From assembly GCF_000026765.1 (NCBI RefSeq), contig NC_012806.1, positions 248,001-312,000 on the forward strand: a stretch of DNA of 64,000 bases, written 5' to 3'. Source of the stretch: Mesomycoplasma conjunctivae. Its GTDB lineage: Bacteria; Bacillota_I; Bacilli_A; Mycoplasmatales; Metamycoplasmataceae. A model generated the notes under the pieces. It saw nothing but the letters and a program-made list of their open reading frames with translations. It was not told where the DNA came from and made no database searches. This document shows, one piece after another, positions 20,446 through 42,700 of this stretch. A program made the position numbers and the translations under genes. Position 1 is the stretch's first letter, and each line of letters opens with the position of its first letter.

Positions 20446-22462
20446 TATTTAATTTTTCTCCTTGATTTTGAAGGTATCTTTGTGAGTGGGAAATCTCAAT
20501 AAAAATAGCATCTGCTTGGTAAGTGGTTATCACCTTTTTCAAAATTGCAAAATTGTTTTCATCAATATTTTCAAAAGCTTCATCTAGCAAAATTAAGTCA
20601 AATTTTTGAGTTAACAGTTTTAAAAGTAGAATTATTTGTTTTTGACCACTTGAAAAATTTGCGCCATTGTTATAAAAATGGGCATTTAAATCAAGTTCTC
20701 ATTTTTCAAATAGTGTTTGTAGATCAAAAATTTGAATATTTTGGAAAAAGGTTTCCATTTTTTCATTTTTATCATTACAAATGAAGGAAATAACAGAAAT
20801 TGCTGGAAAATATTGATCATTTTTAATAAAGGCAATATTTTTTCTTAAAAGAGCAATATCATAATGACTAATATCTAAATTATTAATAAGAAATTGTCCA
20901 CTAAAGTTGATTTCATGATTTATTAATTTGAGCAAAGTTGATTTGCCACTGCCATTTTTACCAATAATTTTTAAATGTGAATTTATTAATAATTTTTTAA
21001 TATAAATGAGTCGTCGCCCACCATCGTAGTTTATATTTAAATTGTTAAATTTGAGATCACTAATTTTTTGATGATAATTTCCATGCTTTTCTTTATCGAC
21101 ATTTAAAATAAAATTGAGGAGCTCAACTTCCTTTAAAAATATAGGTAAATTGGTGACAATGTCGACAAAAGAAGAAAGTGGATTAATAAAAAAATTAAAA
21201 AAACTTAAAAATAAAAGTAGTTGGCCAATTTGAACCTGTCTATCAAAAATTCAAAAGGCAGAAACAAAAACGATGATAATTGGTGAAATTGAAAAAACAA
21301 GATTTCCAAAAGTTTGTAAAAAAGATTGTTGTTTTCAAATGTTATATTCATTGTTTTTAAATTTGTAGTAATTATCATCAAAACGTTTTTTTAAATTGTG
21401 AAAAATGTCTTCATTTTTTAAGTCAACAAGTGAGAAAATCATATCGTTAGTGGCTGTCATATTTTTGAGTTGATCATCAATTAAAAAATGGTATTTTTTG
21501 CTAATACTTTTTTTAGTGATTAAATTGACTAGTGTGTAAACTAAGCTAATTATTAAAATTAGTAAAAACATTTTTCAATCGATTCAGAGCAAAATAACAA
21601 AAGAGATTGCAAAAGAGACTAGTTCATTAAATAGATGGTAATAAAAATTAGCACTAAATGATGCAAAAGAAGGAATTAGTGATATTCTTCTCAAATAATC
21701 ATGGTTATCCAATTTTAATAATTGGTAGTTTTTGCCTTTTTGTAGTGAGGAAAAAAATCTATCAAAGATATCTTTTTCAATTTTTAGTTCAATTTTGTGA
21801 GTATATATTTTTTTAAAAACTTCTTGAATAACTCTTCATAAAATGATTCAAAGAAAAAATATTGTAGTTTGTGCTAACAGCGAAATATTTTGCTCTGGTA
21901 AGACTTTATCGACAATTGTTTTTAAAAAAAGTGATGAAATAAAGTTGGATAGTGCAATTAAAAAAATCAAAAACAAAAGGTATCAATTCGTCTTTGATTC
22001 TAAAAAAAATCAAATATTATATCAATTTTTTTTCACTGAGTTTTTTGGAAAATTGCTATCTTTGTTTGCAAAAATGACCACATTTGCAAACAACTTTTGC
22101 ATATCAGTTACACTAATTTTTCTTTTGCCAATGAGTGGATCCATGATGTAAAAATATTTTTTAGTTATTCTTAGTAGTAAAACATAATGACTTAATTGAT
22201 TGTTTTTGATTAGGATAATGATTGGTCGGTTATTAAATTCTAAGTTTTGTAGTGTTGGAAAATCACCACCATAAGAATCTAAAAGAATGCCAAAGTCTTT
22301 AGCTAATCTTTCAAGATTGACAATATTGATGCCATCATGTGAATAGTAGGCTTTATCTTTTAATTTATTAATTGAAAGATTTTTATGATAAAAATGGTGA
22401 AAAATTGATTGTAAAACTGCAAGTCCACAATCTTTTAAATCCTTTTGTTTAAATGTCTTCAT
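20426..22462 (-). CDS. peptidase-containing ABC exporter (C39 protease + TM + ATPase)
   Basis: 678 residues with three parts. Residues 1-~140 form a C39 cysteine protease domain: the QKDLKDCGLAVL motif holds oxyanion Gln6 and nucleophile Cys12, SHYVLLL gives His92, and IMDPLIG gives Asp108, so the full catalytic set is present. Residues ~150-420 contain about six membrane helices. Residues ~450-678 form the ATPase: Walker A IGKNGSGKST, signature FSSGQKQ, Walker B LILLDEAF, switch His in EISHSQ. Such proteins cleave a double-Gly leader and export the peptide (bacteriocins, pheromones). No leader-peptide gene is visible nearby. It heads an operon with the accessory protein, ybeY, cdd and era. 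Confidence 0.9.
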
Positions 22463-22533
22463 TTCTTAAAATTAATGTAAAATTTAGATGTATATTAAAA
22501 AAGGGAAAAAATTAACAAAAAAAGGCAAAAATT

Positions 22534-23733
22534 ATGCAAAATTATCGTTTTAATAGAATTTTTCTCATTGTTACTGACTCATTAGGAATTGGTGATGATG
22601 GGCGACAAGAAGAATTTGGTGACCAAGGTGCCAATACATTACTTAGTGCTTCAAAAACTGGTTTATTAAATATTCCTTTTTGAAAAAAACTTGGTATTAC
22701 TAACATTGCAAAAATTGAAGGTCACCATCAAAAAAATAAAACTCCGCTAGCTTATATGGCAAGAATTCATGCTAAATCAAATGCTAAAGATACGCTTGCA
22801 GGTCATTGAGAAATGATGGGAATTTATACACAAAAAGCAAATCCTAATTTTCCAAATGGTTTTCCTCAAGAACTCCTTGATGAGCTAACTAAAGCTTTTG
22901 ATAATCGACAAATAATTGGTAATAAATCAATAAGTGGAACTGAGATTTTAAAGCAATTGGGTGACCAAGAAATTAATGAAGGAAAAATTATTGTCTATAC
23001 TTCTCCAGATTCAACATTGCAAATTTGTGGTCATGAAGAAAAAATGGGTCTTGATAATCTCTATCGTTATGCCAAAGCTGCAAGACAAATTTGTTCATCT
23101 TGCCCTGAGTGAAATGTAGCACGTGTTATTGCGCGACCTTATGTTGGTAAAAATGGTGATTTTATCCGCACTTTTAACCGTCATGACTATGCTAATAAAC
23201 CACCTCTGCCAACTGTGCTAAATCGTTTGCAAGCTAAAGGAATTAAGACAATTGCTGTTGGTAAAATTAATGATATTTTTGTTGGCCAAGGAATTGATGA
23301 GGTATTTCCACCGGCTAGTGACAATGAAAATATGGATGTTGCAATTGAAAAAGCAATGGAATCTAGCAAAAATGAGTTCATTTTTGTTAACTTAGTAGAA
23401 TTTGATTCACATTATGGTCACCGCAGAAATGCTGATGGTTATGCTGAAAATCTTAATCAGTTTGATATTAAATTAGCAAAATTAGTCAATGCGCTAAAAG
23501 AAGATGATCTCTTAATTATTACTTCAGATCATGGCAATGACCCTTTATATCCGGGCACCAATCATACAAGAGAGGCGCTACCTTTGACCATTTTTTCCAA
23601 AGCATTTAGCTCAAGTAGTAAAAAGTTAAAAACTCCAATTGATTCACTAGCAACTGTGGGAAATATTATTGCTAGAAATTTTGGAGTTGAATTATGTCAA
23701 ATCGGCGAAGATATTTTTGATCAACTAAAATAA
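22534..23733 (+). CDS. deoB: phosphopentomutase
   Basis: 399 residues, alkaline-phosphatase-superfamily mutase interconverting (deoxy)ribose-1-P and (deoxy)ribose-5-P in nucleoside catabolism. Visible: IFLIVTDSLGIGD (metal Asp), AKDTLAGHWEMMG with the phosphorylated Thr, KIIVYTSPDSTLQI, NLVEFDSHYGHRRN, and the metal motif ITSDHGNDP followed by GTNHTREALP. Length is normal. It runs divergently from the exporter operon with only 71 nt between starts, and it is followed one base later by nusB. It complements cdd in nucleoside salvage. Confidence 0.95.
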
Positions 23734-23734
23734 T

Positions 23735-24181
23735 ATGCAAAATAAAAGAGTTTTCCCCACTAAAAGAAGTATAAAACGGATGGCCGTTATTAGTTTGTTG
23801 TACCAAAGCGAGCTTTTAGAAGAACAAATTAATGTTGGACAAATATTTCAAGATCATCCAGAATTAGACTCAGAGCAGATAAAAATGTTTAAATTTATAG
23901 CCAAAAATTACTCTTTGCTTCAAAAATTAATTGCTGCACATCTTAATTCACAATGACAATGAGAGCGAATTTTACCGCTTAACCGGGCAATTTTATTGTA
24001 TGGAATTTCCGAATTATTCTTTTCAGAACATCGCATTGTTATTAATGAGATGATTGAAATTAGTAAAGAATTTACTGCTGATGGCGACAAAGACTATGGT
24101 TTTATTAATGCTGTTATTGAAAATGTTTATCAATATTTAAAAAGAAAAAAAATTATTTATGAACCAGAAAGCAAAAATTAA
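23735..24181 (+). CDS. nusB: transcription antitermination factor NusB
   Basis: 148 residues, all-alpha RNA-binding protein that joins the rRNA antitermination complex with S10 and NusA. The N-terminus (KRSIKRMAVISLLYQSELLE) and the diagnostic region RILPLNRAILLYGISELFF...VINEMIEISKEF...DYGFINAVIENV match NusB. The start is one base after the deoB stop. Length is normal. Confidence 0.92.
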
Positions 24182-24584
24182 GAAAATGCTCAAAGATGAA
24201 GAAAAATGAAGATTTTACAAAAATTTTTTAGGTAAAAAATTCAGTTTTCTTTTTTTAGATCTCAACAAATTATTCGACTTACAACTTAGTGTAAATGAAA
24301 TTTTTGTCCTTGAAAAAAATTTAATATTTGGAATTGAAAATCAAGATACTTGAATTAAATTAATATCTAGTTGTTTTCGTAACAAAGAAGACTTTAGTCC
24401 GCAAATACTCAGCAATTTATCTATATTTTTATACAAAAGTTGAAAAAATTATAAGCTCAAATATGCAAACCAAGAAATTGAATATGATAGAAGGGCAAAT
24501 TTTAATCAATTTACACTTTTATTAATGGAAATTGATAGCAATTTCAACGATATTATTGTTAAATTGTTAAAAAAATGAAAATAA
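24159..24584 (+). CDS. hypothetical protein, 141 aa (or 132 aa from 24186)
   Basis: A continuous frame of 141 residues from the ATG at 24159, overlapping nusB by 23 nt, or 132 from the ATG at 24186; neither has a clear Shine-Dalgarno. The protein is Lys/Phe/Leu-rich and rich in TGA-coded Trp (KWRFYKNFLG, KSWKNYK). No motif, signal or membrane helix is recognised. It fills the gap between nusB and tlyA exactly, with TAA one base before the tlyA ATG, which argues for a real gene. Function unknown. Confidence 0.6.
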
Positions 24585-24585
24585 A

Positions 24586-25302
24586 ATGACAATTAAACAA
24601 AAATTAATTGAATTAGGTTATCAAGATGCTGAAATTCTCATTCGCGTTGGCAAAGTGCGTGTCAACCGTGAAGTAATTTTTGTACCAAGTACCAAAATTG
24701 GCAAAGATGATGATATAGAAGTTGAAAATAAGAAAGAATTTGTATCTCGTGGGGCTTATAAATTATTGGCAGCCATTGAAGCCTTTCAACTAAATTTTAA
24801 AGACAAAATTGTCTTAGATGTTGGTGCATCAACAGGTGGTTTTAGTCAAGTTTGCCTTTTAAATAAGGCCAAAAAAGTTTATGCTTTAGATGTTGGAACT
24901 AATCAGCTAGATTATAATTTAAGAAAAAATAGTAAAATTTGCTCAATGGAAAAAACAAATATTAAAAATGTTACTACTCAGAATTTTAGTGAGCAAATTG
25001 AGACAATTGTTTGTGATGTTTCTTTCATTAGTTTGAAAGAGGTCATCAATGTGGCAGCAAAACTGTTAGCTCCAAAAAGTGATTTTGTTGCGCTTTTAAA
25101 ACCACAATTTGAAGCTAGTTCAAAATATGTTGAAAAAGGTGGTTTTGTAAATGAAAAATATCATCAATTTCTAATAGATAGAATTATTAATTTTGCTCAA
25201 AATAAATTCAACTTTATTGGTCAAATTGTCTCACCAATTAAAGGTAATAAATCAAAAAATACTGAATATATACTATATTTTCAAAGGAATTATGAATTAT
25301 AA
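24586..25302 (+). CDS. tlyA: TlyA-family rRNA 2'-O-methyltransferase
   Basis: 238 residues. N-terminal S4 RNA-binding domain (IRVGKVRVNREVIFVPSTKIG) followed by an FtsJ-like SAM methyltransferase: KEFVSRGAYKLL, motif I VLDVGASTGGFSQ, DVGTNQLDY, and catalytic Lys in VALLKPQFEA. TlyA proteins methylate ribose of 16S/23S rRNA and were earlier labelled hemolysins. Length is normal for the family. It overlaps the sufS start by 11 nt. Confidence 0.9.
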   Translation: MTIKQKLIELGYQDAEILIRVGKVRVNREVIFVPSTKIGKDDDIEVENKKEFVSRGAYKLLAAIEAFQLNFKDKIVLDVGASTGGFSQVCLLNKAKKVYALDVGTNQLDYNLRKNSKICSMEKTNIKNVTTQNFSEQIETIVCDVSFISLKEVINVAAKLLAPKSDFVALLKPQFEASSKYVEKGGFVNEKYHQFLIDRIINFAQNKFNFIGQIVSPIKGNKSKNTEYILYFQRNYEL

Positions 25303-26434
25303 ATACGCTTTTCCGATTCTTAAAAAAATAACATATTTAGACTCAGCTGCTCTTGTGCAAAAACCACAGGTAGTTATTGATGCAATAGTTGATTTTTATA
25401 GTAATTTTGCAGTTAATAATCACTCAATTAATTCAAAAATTGGCTATCAAAACGAGAATAAAATTACAGCAGTTAGACAAAAAGTGGCTAAGTTAATAAA
25501 TGGAAATCCGCAAGAAGTAATTTTTACATCAGGTACTACTGAATCATTGAATTTATTTGCACAAATGATTAAAAAAAATATCAAGCCAGGTGATGAAATT
25601 TTACTCTCGCCTTGAAATCATTCATCTAATTTACTCGTTTGAATAGAAATTGCTAAAGAAAAAAATGCAAAAATTATTTATAGTGAAAGCCTAGTTGACA
25701 AAATAAATCCTAAAACTAAAATTGTTGCTTTTAGTCAAGTAAATAACACTTTACAAGTGCATCTTGATTTAGATGAAATTTGAAAAAAGTCTATAAAAAT
25801 GAAGGCAATAGTAGTAAATGATGCAACTCAAGCCATTAGTTTTCAAAAGGTGGATCTTCAAAAATCTCATGTTGTTGCTTTTAGTGCCAACAAATTTTAT
25901 GGGCCAACTGGGTTAGGAATTTTAGCTATTCAGGAATCGCTTTTATCTACTTTGTCACCTAGTAAACTAGGTGGGGGAACAATTCGTTATTTGGAAAATG
26001 ATGAAATTAAATTTTATAATGATGTTAAAAAATATGAAGCTGGTACTCAAAATTTAGCTGGTATTTGAGGTTTAGATGCTGCAATAGATTTTTTTAATGA
26101 GCTTAATTGACTAGATATTAAAGGGCAATTAAACTCACTGAGTTATTATCTTTATTTTTCCCTTTTAAGCATTCCAGGTGTCAATGTTTATTCCAAAGCA
26201 GAAGATCATATTGCTTTGTTTTCAATAGAAGGTTTTAGTGCCCAAGATGTTGTCTCGGCTTTAGGAAATGAAGGCGTTCATCTTCGTAGTGGTAATTTTT
26301 GTGTTCCTAAACAACAACATTTTTTTCAAGACAATAATATTATTCGTGCCTCACTAGCTTTTTATAATACTGTTGAAGATATTGATCAATTAGTTTTATT
26401 TTTAAGAAAAAAGGAGTTTTTTAACTTTGTATAA
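25292..26434 (+). CDS. sufS: cysteine desulfurase SufS-type
   Basis: 380 residues, PLP-dependent class V aminotransferase-fold enzyme mobilising sulfur from cysteine for Fe-S clusters or thio-modification. Visible: LDSAALVQKP at the start, FTSGTTESLN, substrate-His region SPWNHSSN, VNDATQA (PLP Asp), SANKFYGPTG with the Schiff-base Lys, and active-site Cys in LRSGNFCVP. It is somewhat short and divergent compared with Bacillus SufS (~406). The start follows AAAGGAATT. It is coupled to sufU, whose start lies inside its last codons. Confidence 0.92.
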
Positions 26435-26849
26435 CGATTTTAATAAACGAAGAGCGATTATTTTGCAATCAGCTAATAACTTAGTCAATGATGAAACCGT
26501 TTGCAAGACAGGCCAATTTTATTACAATAATTATTGTGATGATGCCATTGCTTTAGAAATTGAAATTAAAAATGGCAAAATTGTTCAAGTAAAAACTTGT
26601 GCCCACGGGTGTACCATTTTAAAATCAGCTGCTAATTTAATTGCTAATCAAATATTAGATAAAAATTTACAAGATGTCAAAAAATTACTTAGCGATTATC
26701 AAAAAATGCTTGAAAATCAAGAAATTAATCTTGATTTGCAAGATTTGAATGCCCTAGTTAATACTAAAAATCATAAAAATAGATTAGTATGTGCAACTCT
26801 TTTTAGTGTTGCAATTAGAGAAAAAATTAAGGAATTCGAAGATGGATAA
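26427..26849 (+). CDS. sufU: sulfur acceptor/scaffold protein SufU (TTG start)
   Basis: 140 residues. Zinc/cluster ligands in the SufU pattern are visible: NYCDDAIALEI (Cys and Asp), KTCAHGCTILKSAANL (Cys; the family has G-x-G-C here), and RLVCATLFSVAIREKI (last Cys). It receives persulfide sulfur from SufS. There is no ATG near the start. A TTG at 26427 with AAAAGGAG about 11 nt upstream fits best, giving an 8-nt overlap with sufS. SufBCD are not nearby, consistent with the reduced SUF set of mycoplasmas. Confidence 0.88.
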   Translation: MYNDFNKRRAIILQSANNLVNDETVCKTGQFYYNNYCDDAIALEIEIKNGKIVQVKTCAHGCTILKSAANLIANQILDKNLQDVKKLLSDYQKMLENQEINLDLQDLNALVNTKNHKNRLVCATLFSVAIREKIKEFEDG

Positions 26850-27543
26850 CAAACAAAGATTGCAAAAATTAATAGCGCAAGTGGGTCTTTGTTCACGAAG
26901 ACAAGCTGAACAAATGATTAAAGATGGTAAAGTTTATCTCAATGGTGAAAAAGCCAACTTAGGTGATAGGGCAAGCTGAGAAGACAAAATTGAAATTGAT
27001 GGCGAGCAAATAGCTAAAAAAGTTAAAATAGTTTGATATCTTTTAAACAAGCCAGCGGGATATATTACAACAGTTCGAGATCAATTTAATAGACCTACGG
27101 TAATGGATTTTTTTGATAATAAAACTCATTTATTTCCTGTTGGGCGGCTTGATTATAATACAACAGGACTACTTCTTATTACAAATGATGGTGAGTTAGC
27201 TAATAAATTGTTGCATCCAAGAAATAAAATTGAAAGAATCTATTTAGCTAAATTAGATTATAGCTTAGCTGATTGAGAATTAGATTTTTTAAATACAACA
27301 TCACTAAATCTTGATGGAGTAATTTCCAAACAAAAAATTGAAAAAGTTAGTTCCCGGAAGTACAAAATTACGATTTGACAAGGTTCAAATCATCATGTTA
27401 AAAAAATTTTTGCAATTGCTAAAAAGCAAGTTATTGAATTAAAAAGAATTGGCTTTGCCAATTTAGAATTAGCTAATCTTCCAGAAGGTCAATTTCGCAA
27501 ATTATCTGATTTAGAAATCAAAAAATTAACTCTTTTAGTTTAG
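26842..27543 (+). CDS. RluB/RsuA-family pseudouridine synthase
   Basis: 233 residues. N-terminal S4 domain (RLQKLIAQVGLCSRRQAEQM...GKVYLNGEKA), linker WYLLNKPAGYITT, then the catalytic motif FPVGRLDYNTTGLLLITNDG with the active-site Asp, and the family tail HHVKKIFAIAKKQVIELKRIGF. It modifies a uridine in 23S (RluB-like) or 16S (RsuA-like) rRNA; the S4 domain and GRLD motif do not decide which, though synteny with sufSU does not help either. It overlaps sufU by 8 nt and ends at a terminator. Confidence 0.9.
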
Positions 27544-27554
27544 TCAAAAAATTA

Positions 27555-27590
27555 AAAAAAGGCTATAAATTTATAGGTTTTTTTTAATTT
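27555..27590 (+). terminator. intrinsic terminator after the deoB-to-rlu cluster
   Basis: Self-complementary CTATAAATTTATAG (from 27563), flanked by A-rich sequence and followed by eight Ts. Confidence 0.8.
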
Positions 27591-27795
27591 TTTAGATAAA
27601 ATCTTATTAACTAAATTGTATAGAAAAATAGTTGAGATAAATATTGTAAGCAGTTTAAAAAAATTGATATTTTTTTCAAAAAAATAATTTTTGTGATAAT
27701 ATTATATAAGTGGCTAATGATTTATAAATATGCTACTACAATATAAAAAATGTAATATTTATATTTTTTATATTTTTATAAAACAATTATTTCTC
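27591..27795. other. AT-rich intergenic stretch
   Basis: Between the pseudouridine synthase terminator and the promoter of the first giant gene. Extremely AT-rich, with many TATA-like words but no open frame, tRNA or convincing repeat. Confidence 0.6.
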
Positions 27796-27824
27796 TTGTA
27801 CTTTTATATAAAATATTATATAAT
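27796..27824 (+). promoter_or_regulatory. promoter of the giant-gene pair
   Basis: TTGTAC (27796-27801), exact 17-bp spacer, TATAAT (27819-27824). It would give a transcript starting near 27831 with a leader of ~120 nt before the ATG at 27952. It is the best promoter match in the 400-bp gap. Confidence 0.65.
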
Positions 27825-27890
27825 TATGTTTAGAAAAATAATTTTTTCTTTATTTTTATAGTCAAATGACATATATTTAGCTATTTAAGT

Positions 27891-27920
27891 AATACTAACT
27901 TTTAGAAGTAAGTTAGTATT
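27891..27920 (+). promoter_or_regulatory. leader hairpin, possible attenuator
   Basis: Perfect 10-bp inverted repeat AATACTAACT / AGTTAGTATT with a 10-nt loop, followed by TTATCATTTT. It lies between the promoter and the Shine-Dalgarno AAAGGAA (27936-27942). It has the shape of an imperfect terminator inside the leader. Confidence 0.5.
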
Positions 27921-27951
27921 TTATCATTTTAAAAAAAAGGAACAGACAATA

Positions 27952-39699
<11,748 letters not shown>

Positions 39700-39732
39700 A
39701 AAACTAAAAAATACTAACAAAGGAGATAAATA

Positions 39733-42700
39733 ATGAAAAAAATCTCAAAAACTAAAAAAAGAGCTCTTGCCCTAGTTTTTGTCGGCCTCATGGGCCTCTC
39801 TTTTGGAACACTGCTGATCATTCCTTATTTATTAAGGAATTGATCAGCGCTGCAATACAGAGTCATCGATTTATCATCGCAAATTAGCGATGATAAATTA
39901 AAAGTTGATTTTAGCTTTAGTGACCAAGATAGTTATAAGCTTGACTATCAACCTCTTGATGTCTATATTTATAGTGATAGCAAACAAAGCAAGCAAATTG
40001 GGAAAGCAATTGCTACCTATGATGATTTTCGTCATGGATATACCTTTGTTAGTGATATGCAGCAACTCTCTGCGGGAAACCGTTATTATTTTGCCATCAA
40101 ACAACAAAGTGAATATGCCTCTCGTTTTGGAGCAAAAAAATATTTTGGCTTTGGTGAGCATGTTAGCAATTTTGTTAATATTCCCGCCGCTGTTAACAAC
40201 ATTAATTTTTCTAAAATTAATGAACATAGTGCTCTCGTGCGTATCAATTTTGCTGATGAGATTAAATCATTAGAGGGCAAAACTGTTGCTCTTGAGTACT
40301 ACTATTTACCAAAAGATGTTGATGCAAAAACTGTTGATAAAGCTCAACAGCGGGGAATCATTACCTCTTATGTCGATGCTGCCAAAGTTGAAAATGGCCA
40401 TGCCGATTTTCAACTTAACAATTTAGCATCTGATGTTGCCTATTATGTCGCTGGTGTCAAACTAGTCGAAGCCGACAATGCCTCAGTTGAGTTAGCACCA
40501 AAAATTATGCAAGATGTCAAAATGGAGCACGACTATGCTTTTGCGACACAAGCCATTGATTTGACCATTGGTTCAATTTCGAGCACAGATGAGATCAATT
40601 TTGGGAAAAAAATTGTTGTCAATTTTAATCCTTTACCACTGCTCTCCAAATTAAATGGGCGTCTTGTTGAGCTCAAATATAAAAATTTGCTCACCAATGA
40701 AATTCACTCTGTTGTTACTCATTTAGAAAACAATGTAGCAACTTATAATTTGACAATTAATGGCAAAAATAAAATTGATTTGGGCTCCAGTTATCAAATT
40801 ATTAGTGCCAATGTTAGTGGTGCAAATATTAATTTTGCTCCAAATGCCCTCAAAGAATTTCATACTCAAAATGGCATTGTTGATCTTGAGTCAAAAATTG
40901 GTGCTACTGAAGCACAAATCAATGTTACAATTGCCTCTGTTGACCACGTTTTGGGCTCTGAGGTCAATTTGGCAATCAACCCAGTTTCAGCCAAAGCGCT
41001 CAAAGCTAATTTGGTACACCTCAAAGATAATTTATACCAAGCCAGCTTCGACGTCTCTGGACTAGTTAACGATAAAGACTACACCATTGATCGTCTTTAT
41101 TTGAGCCAATTACCACAAAATTCGATTTTTGCCAACAATATTGGCAATGATTATCGGCAAATTGCTTGATCATTGCCGCTTGATAATCCAAGAGTAGAAA
41201 AGCGCAATTTCCACTCTGGAATTAGTGATCTTTCGGCATTTTTAAAAACTATCCCCGCAGTTAGTGCCAATAAAGTCGTCATCAATGCCGGCTTTGATGA
41301 GACAAGTGCTTATTTAAATAATAAAGCACTCCGTTTTGTCTACCGTCAAGAAGGCTCTCCCACTAAATTATATAGTGAGGCCGCCATTGCTCTTGGAAAC
41401 TCAATAAGTGTTGATATTGAGCAATTTAACTTCGGTCAAAAATATATCATTGAAGGCCTCGAGCTTGTTGACCAACCAGACATTTTGGTAAAATTGCTCT
41501 ATGATCCAACTCCAAGTGGACCTTTTAAACTAAAAGAAAATGAATTTTATACAAAAGCTCGAGTTGATGAGATCAGCTTTAGCGACATCAAAGAAACTAG
41601 TGCTAAAGTTAAGCTGCACATTTTAAGCGCTAGTGAGCAATGAGCAAATCAAGTTGACAAGGTGGCCCTTGCTTATGGGAGTGCACCAGGGGTGGTCTCT
41701 TTTTCCAAAACTATTGATTTTAATGGAAATTCATTACAAAAAGATGCGAGCGGATTTAGTTTAGAATTTGAGCTTGACAAGCTTGATCGGCGTACTGATT
41801 ACTACATTGGTGATTTAATTTTTGGTAAATTAAATCCACTTTTTAGTGGCGACAACATTGTCGCACTCAACAAACATTTCCGCACTACTTTTGCCAATGC
41901 AAAGGTTTTAACAAGTGACTTTTTTGCCGTTAGTCAAAATAGTGCCACCGTCGAAATTCGCTTTAATCCCGACACTGATGCTTATCTAGATGGCCAAAAA
42001 TTTGCTCTTAAAATCAAGAAAAATGATGGTCAGGAACTCGAGCTTGGCGAAGCGACTGTCGAGCACTCTAGTCTACGAGTGAAGTTAGACAGCCTCGATC
42101 CTGGAAGCAAATATCAAGTTGTTGGTCTTGTTTATAAAGGGGCAAGTGAGAATAGTACTACCTCACAAGAAGACCAAGCTGAATTTGCAAAAATTAAATT
42201 TAATTTAGATGATATTCAAAATAAAAGCGATGTTTTCTACACCGAACCAAGTGTGGAGAGTATCAGCCAAGAAGAAAATAAAGAAGAATCTGTTAAAATT
42301 AATATTGGCCTTAGCTTAAAAAATCCTAATTATCAAACAAAAGCTAATAATATTAAATTAGTTTTCCGTAATAAAGAAACTGGTCTTGTTCAAGAAGCAA
42401 ACGGAACTTTTGATCAAACTAAAAACCAGGTAAGCTTTGATATTAAAGGTTTAGAAAAATTATCTCACTATCACATTGAAGCGCTGACCATTGATCAACA
42501 AAATATTCCTTTTAATGCAAATATTCAAGACAGCTCTAAAGACTTTTCAACAGTTGCAACTACTGCAACGGTGATAAAAGTCGAACAAACCAGCAAGACT
42601 ACAAGCAGCATCGGGGCAACAATTGCTTTTGATCCAACAAAAGATGCTTATTTAATTGGTGATAAAATTAAGGTGACCCTTTCACCTGAGAACAATCCTA

